Positions 35,226 through 46,240 of a stretch of 64,000 nt of DNA are shown one piece after another; the first letter of the stretch is position 1, and every line of letters begins with the position of its first letter. The translations under genes and the position numbers were made by a program. Origin of the DNA: Cenococcum geophilum 1.58. Lineage: Eukaryota; Ascomycota; Dothideomycetes; Gloniales; Gloniaceae. The notes under the pieces are model-generated. The model was not told where the DNA came from. It saw nothing but the letters and a program-made list of their open reading frames with translations, and ran no database searches. Location of the stretch: assembly GCA_001692895.1 (NCBI GenBank), contig KV748224.1, positions 1,116,001 to 1,180,000 on the forward strand, given 5' to 3'.

Positions 35226-35356
35226 CACAATGGAGACGTGTTATGCATCTGTTTGTAAGATGTTGCCGTAGATATGTTTTTTCACCGCAGGTATTGTCCT
35301 AGCGATCCTGTCTGTTAGAACATACATTCCTATGTCCCTGAAACAACATATCAGCC
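35226..35356. promoter_or_regulatory. Short divergent intergenic region between kinesin and TRM3-like gene
   Basis: 131 bp between two head-to-head start codons (461 bp if the kinesin starts at 34895). It must hold the 5' ends of both transcripts; no specific motif is claimed. Confidence 0.5.
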
Positions 35357-38300
35357 ATGGCATCCTTACCTGAGGGACTTCTTGCAGAGTTATTCTTAGC
35401 TCGCATTCCAGCCGCAGAGCAACAAGAAACCATCAGAGATATCATTCAAAAACTGCAGCCTCCGCCTGGAAGGAGTCTCAATATTGTCGCTACACGAGTG
35501 GCTGTCGAACTTTTGCGAGCCTCTCCCGACGTAAGTTTCTTTCGTTCAATACCTTTTCATTATATTTACTCTTGTTAGAAAGGTGTTGGCAAATATTCAG
35601 GGATAATGGTAGATCAAGGCGTTTTCGTTGATAGCAAGTACTCATCTCATGAGCGAAGCGTTTAAAGCGTAGAGGTACATAGTTTCCTTAGTTTTACGTT
35701 CTAACCCCTTGAGTTTTACCTTTTCGTCGGCAATATAACTTTATAAGTACACTTTATTTAGCTGTTAGGCTCCATTGACATTCAGGCAGCTACTGATATG
35801 ATTTCCGCATACTGACAGAATATCAGGATGGAAGCGCGGATAAGCTGAGCGCCCTCGTAATCAATGAAATAGATACTGGGAATGGAGACCTTATAAACCT
35901 GCGCGAAGTTGTCGAACTTTGCCTCGGTGACTCTCAATTGAGAGTTAAAATCTTTCTTCATATCGAAAGTACCCTAATAAACACAATTAGCCTCCTCCGA
36001 GTGTCTGAAGAGTTCGGGTTCGGCGTCCGGACAGATGAATTCCTGACCAAATACCTATCTCCGGATATTTTCCAGACTAGCGAACGTCCATCATCCGAAC
36101 AAATTGCTTCTCCTATAGCTATTGCCTTGCGCTGTGTCGTGTTCCTCAAGGTCCACTTCTGGACAATTGCAGAGGGTACGAGAACTCTTTCCGTGAAAAC
36201 CTTTACCGGTCTGCTCGCTTTGCTTGGTAGTAATTCCAAGCTAGCTGTTGCTTCTCGAGATGCTCTATCCGCACTCCTCCCTTTATTACAGACGGGCCGG
36301 CTTGCGTTTCACGGGACAGACCCTGAGAGTGTTATCAGATCGCAAATATGGGACAGAATATGCAATCTTCTTTCTCAGCCCTCTAATTCGGATTTTTCTG
36401 GGACTGCGTTCCGGCTCTGGTTCCGGTGGATTTATCAGACTGGGAGGTTTGGCCCATCTCAAGGCTACCTTCAAGATGATGAATACTGGAATTTAATTCA
36501 GGCGGGCCTTCTTTTCGGATACTCCGAACAGCGTAAACTATGCCTAAGTATCCTCAGAGCATCTTTACCCTTACTGGAAGAGAGCATCTTTACCGATCAC
36601 ATGTCCGTCATCTTCGAAGAACAAAAAGCTTATGAGATTCAATATGAGAAATACTGCACCTTATTCGAGACATTGGTACTTGATCGTTATCCAAATCAAG
36701 TCATGGCTTGCCGTGGAGATCTATTTAATATGATGTCCACGGGTTCTCTTATACACCATTCGTGGATGAGTACATTATTAACTGCAGCTCTTGGCTCCAA
36801 GATACAGGATGGCGTACGAAAAATAATTGGCTTTTGGTACATTGAATTTGTTTTTGAATCGCAAGTTCCCCTTGAAAACCAGCAAGAATTTCTGCTTAAA
36901 GGCTTTCTGCCTTGGGCAACCCAAGGTTTCCTTTTCGCTTCCACTATTGCAACATCTCGCAAAGTAAATACGTGTATTCACGGCAATAATCTAAGCAAAG
37001 TTATTCAAAACTTCATCAGACAGTGTTCAGATACTAAAAGAAGGTTCTTGATGAGAGAGATTTTCAATTTTATTCTGGAGAAAAACGGAAACATCTTCCC
37101 ATACGCTATATTGTATATCCTAGAAGGCCTTCTGGAAGGGTTCAGAACCTGTGCGGCATTGGATTCACTTGATGCCGTCGACATAGATTTGGTCGTAAAG
37201 ATCTCATCACAAACCGGTCTTCCTGAAGTCGCTCGGGACCTATGCACAACGTACTGCATCGCCTTCAGCAGAGAGACCTCCCAAGACGTGCGTGCATCCG
37301 TACATGCCTTCCACGCACTCGAAGAACGATACGACGGGCTCGCTAAAAAAGATATAGCGAGCTCGCTGCATCACCTGACTATATCGCCTACAGAGCCTGT
37401 ATCAAATGCCAGAGGGACACAAATAGCCCACCGCGAGACATTATTGTTAACTCAAAAGACACATGAACCATCCCTCCAAATGGTCTCTAGCAAATTGCAT
37501 GAGACTAAATACAAGTTACTTCAAGGCGATGGGCTGCTGCAAGCGTGCAGTGAAGTACTAAGATTACTGGATGCTAGCGATGGGGATAATCTCACTCCTC
37601 AGCTGCTCCATAATGTCTTGGGAGCTATATGGGATGAAGCAGATACTCAGGACTATCCGAGGGCCGTGGCCATGAAGCTACCTGAACTGTTCTTTCATCC
37701 AAAGTGCTTACAGAACTGCCTCAGCAATCCTGTAGACTCCTCTAATACAGTTTTGACGGAAGATCTATCATCCCTGATCGCAGAAGTTATGAGTAAGTTG
37801 CATCACCTTTCTGAAGGGCGATCCTACATCCTGTCGCCACTCGCAAGTTCAATACGGAAAATTTGTCTAGTTCTTCCGGAAGCAATCAACTTACTGCCTC
37901 TCGAAGACTTCTTAGTCCATTTCGCTGACCATCCGCCTTTGCCTAAACACGAATTTCTTCTTGAAGCGGCTGTTGCTGATAAGCTCGAGGTTGAATTACC
38001 TCTCCGGACGTATTCATCATACTATGGAAGGCGAGAGTGGTTTGGATATGCCTGCATTATGGATCTTTTAAACCGACTTCCTGATAGTAAACTTGGTGTT
38101 GGCAAAAATGTTTTAGATCGCTTACTGGAACCTTGGATCGCTCAGAAACCTCCTGTTCCGATAATTAACAAATGGAAAACCGTTCTGCAGCTTCAGATAA
38201 TACTTATCCTATCCGAGCCGTGTATATTAAGGGGAAGTTCAACTGAAGTTGGTTATTACTTAAAGTCTTTTATGCATGTCCTAGCATTGGAACCTTGGCC

Positions 38301-39510
38301 TAGGCACCGATTTCTCCTTGAATGGGTTTTGGCTCGGCTCTATCTTCATAGTCCAGAACATCGTAACCAGCTACTCGATCTTTTAGCTGATAAGGGAGAT
38401 CCTAACCCAAAGCTCGTTGCCTCACTTATGAAGATGGCAGTGACGGTTGCATGCTTTCCAGACACTCCCCGAGATTTCACCCTCCGCTTGATGACTCAAC
38501 TCATTCCCCTATCCGCCAGCCCGAAGATTCAGGTTCGGCATGAAGCACATTGGTCCTTTCCGGCCGTCTGGGACAATGCAGTAGAGAGAGGCTGGATGGA
38601 CCTGCTTGAGAATCCAGCATTTGCGTCTCTAAATGCTCATATTCGCGGCCTAGACAGATTCATCTCTCCTGATTCTGTCCATAGTAGCAGGTCGCTGAGG
38701 TTAGACCAGAGCAAGGATCACACATTGGCCAACTTATTTCAGGGAAACTACCTCCGCATTGATCCGCCGGAACACGAACTTATCAGTGTAGAGGATTTTG
38801 AGGAATTGTGGGCCGAAGATGCCAGTAGGAACTACATATCACCTCCATTACGAATTCCAATAGGGTCGCTCTCCCCAAAACATCTATCAATACCCTCCGG
38901 CAAGGCATCGGTATTAGAAACTCAATCCACGGACGATACATCCATTGCTTCAAAAGCTCAAGCTCAATCTTCCATACCTCTCCAAACCAAAAGCTCAACC
39001 TGGCAATCCTCCATACTCTCCGAATCACCCGACTCTCGGCACAGCACGCCGCTCATCCTCGTCGCCTCTCTAATCGACAACCCCTACAACCTCGGCGGCC
39101 TCTCGCGCTGCGCCGAAATCTTCGGCGTGCACTCCTTAACCCTACACTCCCTAGAGACGCTCAACCGCAGAGACTTCCTCTCCGTCGCTGTGACGTCGCA
39201 CAAGCACCTCCCGATCCAAGCCGTAGCGCCCGAGACCCTCCCCGCTTTCTTAACCGAGCGGAAGAAGGAAGGGTATACAGTCGTGTGCGTGGAGCAGACC
39301 GACCAGAGCAAAGTGCTGGGCGAGGAGGGTACGAAGTTGCCGCAGAAAACAGTGCTAGTGCTCGGGAGTGAGAAGGAGGGCGTGCCGGGGCCGGTGCTGG
39401 CGGAGGCGGATATTTGTGTTGAGGTGAGGCAGGTCGGGGTTACGCGGAGCTTGAATGTACAGACGGCGGCGGCGATTGCGCTGTTTGAGTATCAGAGGCA
39501 GTGGTGCTAG
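35357..39510 (+). CDS. TRM3: Trm3-like tRNA (guanosine-2'-O)-methyltransferase, SpoU family
   Basis: The C-terminus carries all SpoU/SPOUT motifs: motif 1 NPYNLGGLSRCAEIFGV (about 39080), motif 2 LVLGSEKEGVPGPVL (about 39360) and motif 3 VGVTRSLNVQTAAAIALFEYQRQW at the very end. In front is a very long helical-repeat region, as in yeast Trm3 and human TARBP1, which methylate the 2'-O of G18 in tRNA using S-adenosylmethionine. The main exon is open from about 35819 to 39510 (about 1230 codons). The first exon 35357-35533 (start MASLPEGLLAELFLA) ends with GTAAGT, and a second exon around 35580-35635 reads KGVGKYSGIMVDQGVFVDS. Joining exon 2 to the main exon is not clean: 35769-35818 looks like coding sequence (APLTFRQLLI...ILTEYQDG) but needs a one-base shift near 35800. 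The start is therefore less certain than the rest. Confidence 0.88.
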
Positions 39511-39935
39511 TGAGAGGCCTATTAGGTACGGGATGGTAGGTTCAGTAGAGTGGTTTGAGGCGTTCAACGGATGCTTTGATTAAAAGTGGAAATTATACGG
39601 TCCGCGAGCTTTGTAGATAAAACGCAGTGAGAATCTATTTGGGGTCATCCAAAATATACATAAGTGGTGCACGCAGTAGTAGATTTATTAAGTTTTTTTT
39701 TTTTGGCTCTTCTTGAAGACTCAAGATGCGGCTCCCAAACGCCTTACATGTCTCTTAACTGCTCTAAATCTGCGCCTCGTAGGATACAATGGTGGGCACT
39801 GGGATGTAAATTGGAGGAGGGGAAATTTTCGCAAGTGTAATGTACAAGAAATATTAACCTAGACGTACACTCGCAATGGCGGAGAGCCGCCGAATCATCA
39901 ATTACAAAGTATTCCTAGTCTTTTAAGGGATACGT
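39511..39935. other. Convergent intergenic region
   Basis: Between the stop codons of TRM3-like and TUF1; contains a 12-bp T-run near 39693. No gene seen. Confidence 0.6.
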
Positions 39936-41548
39936 TTATTCTATAACTCGCGTTACTAGGCCTGTGGCGACAGTTCTGATTGTTGGAAGTTAGACTTCTG
40001 ATAGAATTGCGATATAGGAGAACTTTGATAGGACTTACCGGCCACCCTCACGGACGTTAAATCGTTGACTTGGTTCAAGAGCTATAGGGTGGTGCAGTTC
40101 GCAAACCATCTCTACATTATCACCGGGCATGACCATCTTTGAGTCAGCATCCTCAGTGCCCTCAGGCCATGTCAAAGCCGCAGCCTCATCTGTACGACTT
40201 TAGCTACATGCGACGCAACAGTATGTTAAATGAAGACTCACCAGCTGTTCGAATATAGACCTGAGGTCTGTAGTTGGTGTGGAAACCAGTGTGACGACCG
40301 CCTTCCTCCTTAGTAAGGACGTACATGGAAGCCAAGAACTTCTTGTGGGCTTTGACGGTTCCCGGAATAGCAACGATCATACCACGTCTAACATCCTCTC
40401 GCTTGACACCTCGGAGAAGCAGTCCGGAGTTGTCACCAGCTCTTGATTCATCGCAAGCCTTCTTGAATGTCTCGATGTCAGTAACCTTTGTCTTGATCGG
40501 AGCATCGCCCTTTCCGACAAGCTCGACTTCAGAGTCTTTCTTGAGGACGCCACGCTCAACGCGTCCAGATACGACGGTACCACGACCCGGAATTGAGAAG
40601 GCGTCCTCGACCGACATAAGGAAAGGCTTGTCGGTCTGGCGCTGAGGAGTTGGTATCCATTCGTCAACGGCCTTCAGGAGTTCATCGATCTTCTGTTCGC
40701 CAATGTCTGGCTGCCGTCCTTCTAGAGCACATAGCGCTGAACCCATAACAATGGGTGTATCATCACCCTCGAACCCATATGATGCCAGCAGCTCCCTCAT
40801 CTCCATCTCTACCAACTCCAACATCTCCTTATCCTCAATTGCATCGACTTTGTTAACGAAGACGACGATCTTCTGGACACCGACCTGTCTGGCGAGGAGC
40901 AAATGCTCTCGTGTCTGAGGCCTTTCACATTGTCAGCCTGAGCATTTTACACTATTTTATCCAAGTCCTACATTTGACCGTCCGAAGCCGCCACCACAAT
41001 AATGGCACCATCCATGTTCGCTGCACCAGTAATCATGTTCTTAATGTAATCAGCATGGCCAGGGCAGTCTACATGGGAATAATGGCGATTTTCTGTCTCG
41101 TACTCGATGTGCGCAGACGCGATGGTGATACCGCGCTTTCGTTCTTCAGGCGCCTTGTCAATGGAGCCATAATCTAGGAAGTTTGCGAAGCCCTTTTCAG
41201 ACTGTCGCTTTGTGATAGCTGCAGTAAGTGTAGTCTAGGATAATTAGCACCCGAAGGTGAAATTGAAGACATTGCCGGGTTGTAATACCTTTCCGTGATC
41301 AACGTGCCCAATGGTACCTAGATGAAACCATAATCAGTACTATAAATATCTGAAGATGCTAAATATGGGTACTGACCGATGTTAACATGAGGCTTGTTGC
41401 GCTCGAAGACAGCAGCGTAGTTCCTTACAGCGCCGACATATCGACTCCCGCCCTGAATGCCGAGAGCTTGCTGGACAGGATTGATAGACTTTTGGTAGCG
41501 CAATGCAGTGCGACTCGTCCGCCATAAAGCACGAGTGAAGGTAGACAT
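39936..41548 (-). CDS. TUF1: Mitochondrial translation elongation factor Tu
   Basis: Six exons: 41548-41377, 41317-41289, 41234-40972, 40921-40242, 40189-40039 and 39975-39936; joined in phase to 444 residues, the normal length. The first ~45 residues are an Arg/Ser/Ala-rich mitochondrial presequence. GTPase motifs follow: G1 GHVDHGKT (split by an intron directly after the Lys), G2 [13 protein letters not shown]3 DCPGHADY, G4 NKVDAIED, G5 GSALCALEG. Domains 2 and 3 ([48 protein letters not shown]) and the end [12 protein letters not shown] are complete. It delivers aminoacyl-tRNA to the mitochondrial ribosome in its GTP form. One exon is only 29 bp. Divergent from the HIBCH gene, also mitochondrial. 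Confidence 0.96.
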
Positions 41549-41983
41549 GATGAATAAAAGAAGACAAGAAGATAAGAAGGCGAAGGAAAGTAGAATGAAT
41601 TGGGATGGTCGGAGTGCTTGGCCGGGGAGCTCTTGTGAGAAAGTCGCGAACGCATTTTCTTAGCGTGGAATTGGAAAAAATACATCACGTGAGCGCTGGT
41701 GCAGGGAGCTGGAGCTCAACTCCTATGAAATTTGAAGTGAATGCGGCGGCGGGTATCAGCGGGAAAACTTTCCCGTCCGTTTTGAACCAAACCTCCCAAT
41801 CCTCACCCAACTAAGATCTCCCCTTAGGTGCATGCTTGTGCCCAATTGTTTTGCTCCAAAACATCCAAGGAACCTCCAAACCACCTCCGCAACTATCCCC
41901 GGCAATATACCCGTGGTTCGGCAGCATTCAAAAGCTTTGCGTCACATTTCTTTCTATCACAGGCGTGCAACTTTGTAGCATTA
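41549..41983. promoter_or_regulatory. Divergent promoter region between TUF1 and HIBCH/EHD3 genes
   Basis: 435 bp between two head-to-head starts, both for proteins with mitochondrial presequences, so shared regulation is plausible but unproven. Several short frames here are not supported. Confidence 0.5.
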
Positions 41984-43613
41984 ATGTCTCTCCGCACATA
42001 TGTAAGAAGAGCAGCAACACCGTTGAGCTGGCACTCGCGGATGACTTCGGCGATAATGCCTCTAAAAGCGAAGATATCGCACCCCACCCTTGCAGGCAGT
42101 CAAAGGGTCAGTAGAGCTTCATTTGAAGATTTGCACTTCTACTAATGACATTCTCGCAGTACTCCACATCAACAGAAAGCCTCCTTAAAGAGCAGCCCGG
42201 AGACGATCCTGATGATGTCCTCTTCAACAGCATCTACGGCGTACGAAGTATTGAGCTGAACAGGCCGAAGAAGCTAAATTCACTGAATGGATCGATGGCG
42301 CGGAAGATAATACCTCGACTCCAAGTGCACCAGGCTCTCCAAAATCGCTGAGAACTGTCGCTAATGATATTAGGAATGGCAAAAATCTCAAATCGCAAAT
42401 GTTGTCGTAATAAAAGGCGCCGGGCGAGCTCTCTGTGCTGGCGGGGATGTCGCGGCCCTGGCCAATTGGAATATGGAGGGTCCTAAAGGACAGCAAAGGT
42501 CGGCGGATTACTTTGGCCTTGAATACAAGCTCGATCATCTCATCGCAACATACCAGAAACCATACGTTGCGTTGATGGACGGGATTACAATGGGCGGAGG
42601 TGTCGGACTAAGCGTACACGCGCCATTCAGGATAGCTACAGAGAATACACTATTTGCTATGCCAGAAACAACAATTGGCTTTTTCCCAGATGTGGGAGCT
42701 AGCTTCTTCCTACCGCGGATGGAGGGCCAGTTAGGAACATACCTGGCTCTGACAAGTGAGCAGCTCAAAGGCGTTGACGTTTTGTAAGTGCACCAACCAC
42801 AGCTTGCCCCCCTGAGCTAATTCATTATATTTCAGCTATCATGGAATTGCGACACATTACATCCACTCTTCATCATTGCCCGATCTTGAAGCTCGTCTCG
42901 CTGAACTCACATTCCCAGACTACATGGAGCTTGATGCGAGACACCACATAGTCAATACTACAATTGAGGAATTCGTCACAGGTCTTCCAGCCGAACGGCC
43001 TGCCATTTCCGGAAAGCTTCGTGAAACCGTCGACAGCTGCTTCTCGGAAGAACGCAAATCTATCCAAGATATCATGGACGCGTTGAAGGCAGTGGAGGAG
43101 CAGGGCGACCCCGAACTCAAAACTTGGGCTGCCAGGACCGCGGACACGATCTATCAACGTTCCCCAACCTCTGTCCTCGTAACTCTGCAACAGATGCGCA
43201 TCGGTCGGCAGTGGAATATTGCGGAAGCCTTCCAACATGAATACAACATTGCTACTAAATTCATGGCACATCACGATTTTGTCGAAGGCGTGACGGCCCG
43301 ACTTGTACGGCGAGAAAAGGCAAGGCCCAACTGGCAGCCGAATACCTTTGAAGAAGTTTCGGCGCAAAACGTTGCACAATTTTTCCGCGACCCGCCAAAT
43401 CTCTCCTTACTCAACTTCGCCGAAGCAGCTCAGTATAAGGATTACCCTCATGCGTGGATTAGCTTGCCTCGGGAACAGGAAGTTGAGAAAGTCATTCGCC
43501 AAGGAAAGTATAAGACTCCTGGGGAGATCATCGAGCATTTTGTTGAAGTAAGGGAAGGGAAGCAGGGTGTCAGGCAGAAAGTGGCTGAGATCCTAGAGAG
43601 AAAAGCGAAATAG
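41984..43613 (+). CDS. EHD3: Mitochondrial 3-hydroxyisobutyryl-CoA hydrolase
   Basis: Four exons: 41984-42106, 42160-42324, 42374-42783 and 42836-43613; 491 residues in phase, close to yeast Ehd3 (500). The first 41 residues (MSLRTYVRRAATPLSW...) form a basic mitochondrial presequence. The crotonase fold follows: VRSIELNRPKKLNSL, KGAGRALCAGGDVAAL (oxyanion-hole segment), the YVALMDGITMGGGVGLSVH oxyanion loop, and FAMPETTIGFFPDVGASFFLPR with the catalytic Glu and Asp region of the hydrolase subgroup. The C-terminal extension (FVEGVTARLV and KARPNWQPNTFEEVS) is the ECH_2 tail that separates HIBCH from enoyl-CoA hydratases. Known reaction: hydrolysis of 3-hydroxyisobutyryl-CoA in valine breakdown; the fungal protein has also been recorded as a mitochondrial ribosome-associated factor. 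Confidence 0.95.
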
Positions 43614-43922
43614 GCATATTAAGCGGTTTTCGGGAACTTTGGAGATCACGATCGGTGTTAAGATCCGCAATATAGAGGATCATGCATATACGACCACTTG
43701 TAAGATATTCGCGAATAGACATAGCCTGTTGTGGATCCGGCCAATGAGAACGTCTGATTGACTGGCCATGTGTAATTACCTACGTTACAGCACTACAACA
43801 AAGCTTTATATGCCACGAATCACCAAATCTAAATCTAGGTCCGAAAATGTCTGTTAGAGAGTCCATTAAAGCTATATTTTAGTTTTAAGCCCACTGGCTA
43901 TGCACCGGTTCCCGATCTCACC
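43614..43922. other. Intergenic, no gene seen
   Basis: 309 bp between the HIBCH stop and the SDR pseudogene; AT-rich, without an open frame of note. Confidence 0.6.
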
Positions 43923-44620
43923 TTACTTCCCAAGCAAACCACCATCAACAATACTCGTCCAGGTGACAAAGTCGCTCGCAGAGCTAGCGAGAAAGATGAC
44001 CTCTTAGGTCTTGGGGCTCACCCCACCTCGCAGCTGATGTCCGTCCGATAATATAATCATTGTGCTCCTTTACTTTGGATTAGTGGAATATTGTTCTGTC
44101 AGGGTGTCTTCATGCCAGGGTCAGCTCTCAGGTCAAGATACCGCCACTTTTCCAAACTCGTCCGTCCCAATCTCCGTTCGCAGCCAGCATGACCTACCCA
44201 GGGCAAATCGCGTTAACGCAAATACACCTCCTGCCTACTCGTTACTGGACGCTTTCGTCGCCTGCAACACGCCTCCTTTACTCGCCGCATACGGCGCTAT
44301 ATCCGTATTTGCGATGAAGCTGATGATACCCATATTAATGACCTTCCCCTTCCTCCCTAACCCCGGCAGCCGCTTCCCTACCTCCTGACATGCCACAATG
44401 TCGCCTTCAGGTCAACGTCCAGCACGAAATCAATAGCCTCGTCGCCCAGCGCGCCCACGCCGCTGGATCCCGGCGCTATTGAGCAGGATGTCCGGGACGG
44501 TGCTGTCGGCCCAAATACGCTGGAAAGTGGAGCGTAGGGCCGGTGAGGACGCGATGTCGCATTCCTAGGCGGTGAAAGAGCGGTTGACGTTGCGGACACC
44601 GGTAGCCAGTGAGTCGGCCG
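43923..44620 (-). pseudogene. Classical SDR oxidoreductase, decayed
   Basis: Minus-strand pieces in order: FQRIWADSTVPDILLNSAGIQRR (NAG motif, about 44540-44460), a shifted frame with ALGDEAIDFVLDVDLKATLWHVR, then GKVINMGIISFIANTDIAPYAASKGGVLQATKA with the catalytic YxxxK as YAASK (about 44350-44250). The last piece is FLASSASDFVTWTSIVDGGLLGK with stop at 43923. Breaks: in-frame TAG near 44567, a frame shift near 44465, a degraded stretch 44050-44230, and TAA near 44010. The N-terminal TGxxxGIG nucleotide-binding motif is not found. It resembles gluconate 5-dehydrogenase-like fungal SDRs; substrate not inferable. Confidence 0.75.
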
Positions 44621-44699
44621 ACGGATCTGAGGGCGGCTGGTTCTTTAGGAATGCACGGAGGCCATTTATTTATACTGCCCGTATAGTAGAAAAAGACCT

Positions 44700-45252
44700 C
44701 TCTTACGAATAGTAATAACACTCCCACTTTAGAACTGTCCACACCGGCTCTATAAGTAAATTATAATATATATTAGAAGAGCTACGCTAAATGGTAAAAT
44801 ATGCTTTAATATAGACGGACTTATAAGTTCGGCTTTATGCTACAACTTTTTTTATTTCTAATACCTCTAGATATATTAAATTTAAAATTTAATGGCTTAA
44901 ATGCGCTAAAGACTTTTTATAAGTGGAAAATCTTAATAGGTACCTATAAGGGCGCGAAGAGACTTCGGGGAAGATTCAAAGAAACGATATAAATTCTATC
45001 TAAATCTAAGGGTATATAGCTCTCGCTAAGAACAAGACGTTGCGTAAAGAAGAGAAAGGAGNAACAAGAGAATCATATAATTAAATAGTCAGGAGCTTAG
45101 TGGTCGATGCGTGCGCACGTGCGCACGCGGTCTTCAACGGACTTCGGTAGAATTCGTTTAATCTAGCAGAATTTAGCCAAAGCGTCGGAATTCATCTATC
45201 GAGTGTTTTACCGAGATATTCCTACTATAACTAGGTTAGTCCTATTATAGTA
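44700..45252 (-). repeat. Probable 3' LTR of the right-block chromovirus
   Basis: Begins TACTATAATAGG directly after the polypurine tract. Contains a perfect 20-bp palindrome GCGTGCGCACGTGCGCACGC at 45109-45128 and one undetermined base at 45062. The outer end is not defined. Confidence 0.55.
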
Positions 45253-45419
45253 CCCCCCCTTTTAGCCAAAGGTCCAAATAATTCAATTTTAGTTAAGACT
45301 TATAACTTATCGCGTATTATATTTTTGCGTTAGGTAGTAGTATAGGGTTTTACTAGTTCTAATTATTAAGTAGGCTAATTAGGATTTTCTATACCTAGTG
45401 TGAGAGATCGCTATTAGCT

Positions 45420-46021
45420 TAGTTAAGGCGATAAGCCAAATTAATATCTTTATAGTAGGTCTTAGTAAGGTAAATCTAACTAATTAGATAACTTTAACCG
45501 CTAGTTAAAGTTCCTTAATATTTTATATATTATATAACCGTATTATAAACGTTATAATATATTTTAAGTTCTTATTATTATTTTTTATATATTTATATTA
45601 GGTAGTAATTATTTACCTTTATATTATATTTATTTAGCTAAAGTAGGTTATAAAAAATAGTCCTTATAGAATTCTTTTACTAAGGATAGCGCGTTAGCCT
45701 TAATCTAGTTATAGATTTCCTAGGTTTATATTTTATATCCTTTTTACTTAATAAAAAGTTTAAATTATTTATATTGTGTTTTCTATTATATATTATTAAT
45801 TAAGTTAATAAAGTAAAAACTATTACCGTTATTAATAATTATAAGAGGTAGTAGTGGCACTTTATAAGTTATAGGTTTACCTTTTAAGGGTTATAGTAAG
45901 TTTACGTAAAACGTTAGATATATTTTTATTTTAGTTAATAATTTAAGCTTATAAGTGTATAGGCTTAGTTTTTTTTAAATTTAGTATAGGCCCGTAAACT
46001 TCTAGTCTAGTTTCTTTAAGG
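45420..46021 (-). pseudogene. Chromovirus integrase tail and chromodomain (RIP-mutated)
   Basis: Minus-strand reading gives KKLD-KFTGLY then LSLYTYKLKL, the integrase C-terminal barrel, followed near 45770-45640 by FKLFIK-KGYKI and IKANALSLVKEFYKDY, the chromodomain, with Trp positions turned into stops. Confidence 0.75.
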
Positions 46022-46026
46022 GTTAT

Positions 46027-46240
46027 TGTTGGTTACATAAGGTAATATCACGTAGCTACGGTTCGTAGATAGTATGATAATAATTATTATCCTTAAATGA
46101 GGGAGGGCGAGGAGCTTAAGGCTCCTCACCACGCTACTGCCGCGGCGACACATAACGGCAACTTGCCGCACGTAACGGCAATTTGCTATACGTAATAGCA
46201 ATTTACCTTATATAGTAACCACTTACCTTTATTTCTAACA
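46027..46240 (-). repeat. Copia 3' LTR
   Basis: 214 bp, TGTTGG to TCTAACA; shares the GGAGCTTAAGGCTCC hairpin and GGCAA(N)TTGCC units with the LTRs at 8669, 10915 and 16929, but has a different first ~80 bp. Confidence 0.87.

Noticed and set aside
42873-43379. 168-codon antisense frame
   Set aside because: Shadow of the HIBCH coding exon.
28505-44620. Secondary-metabolite gene cluster suggested by two SDR genes
   Set aside because: Both SDR genes are pseudogenes and the five genes between them are housekeeping; no synthase, P450 or transporter is present.
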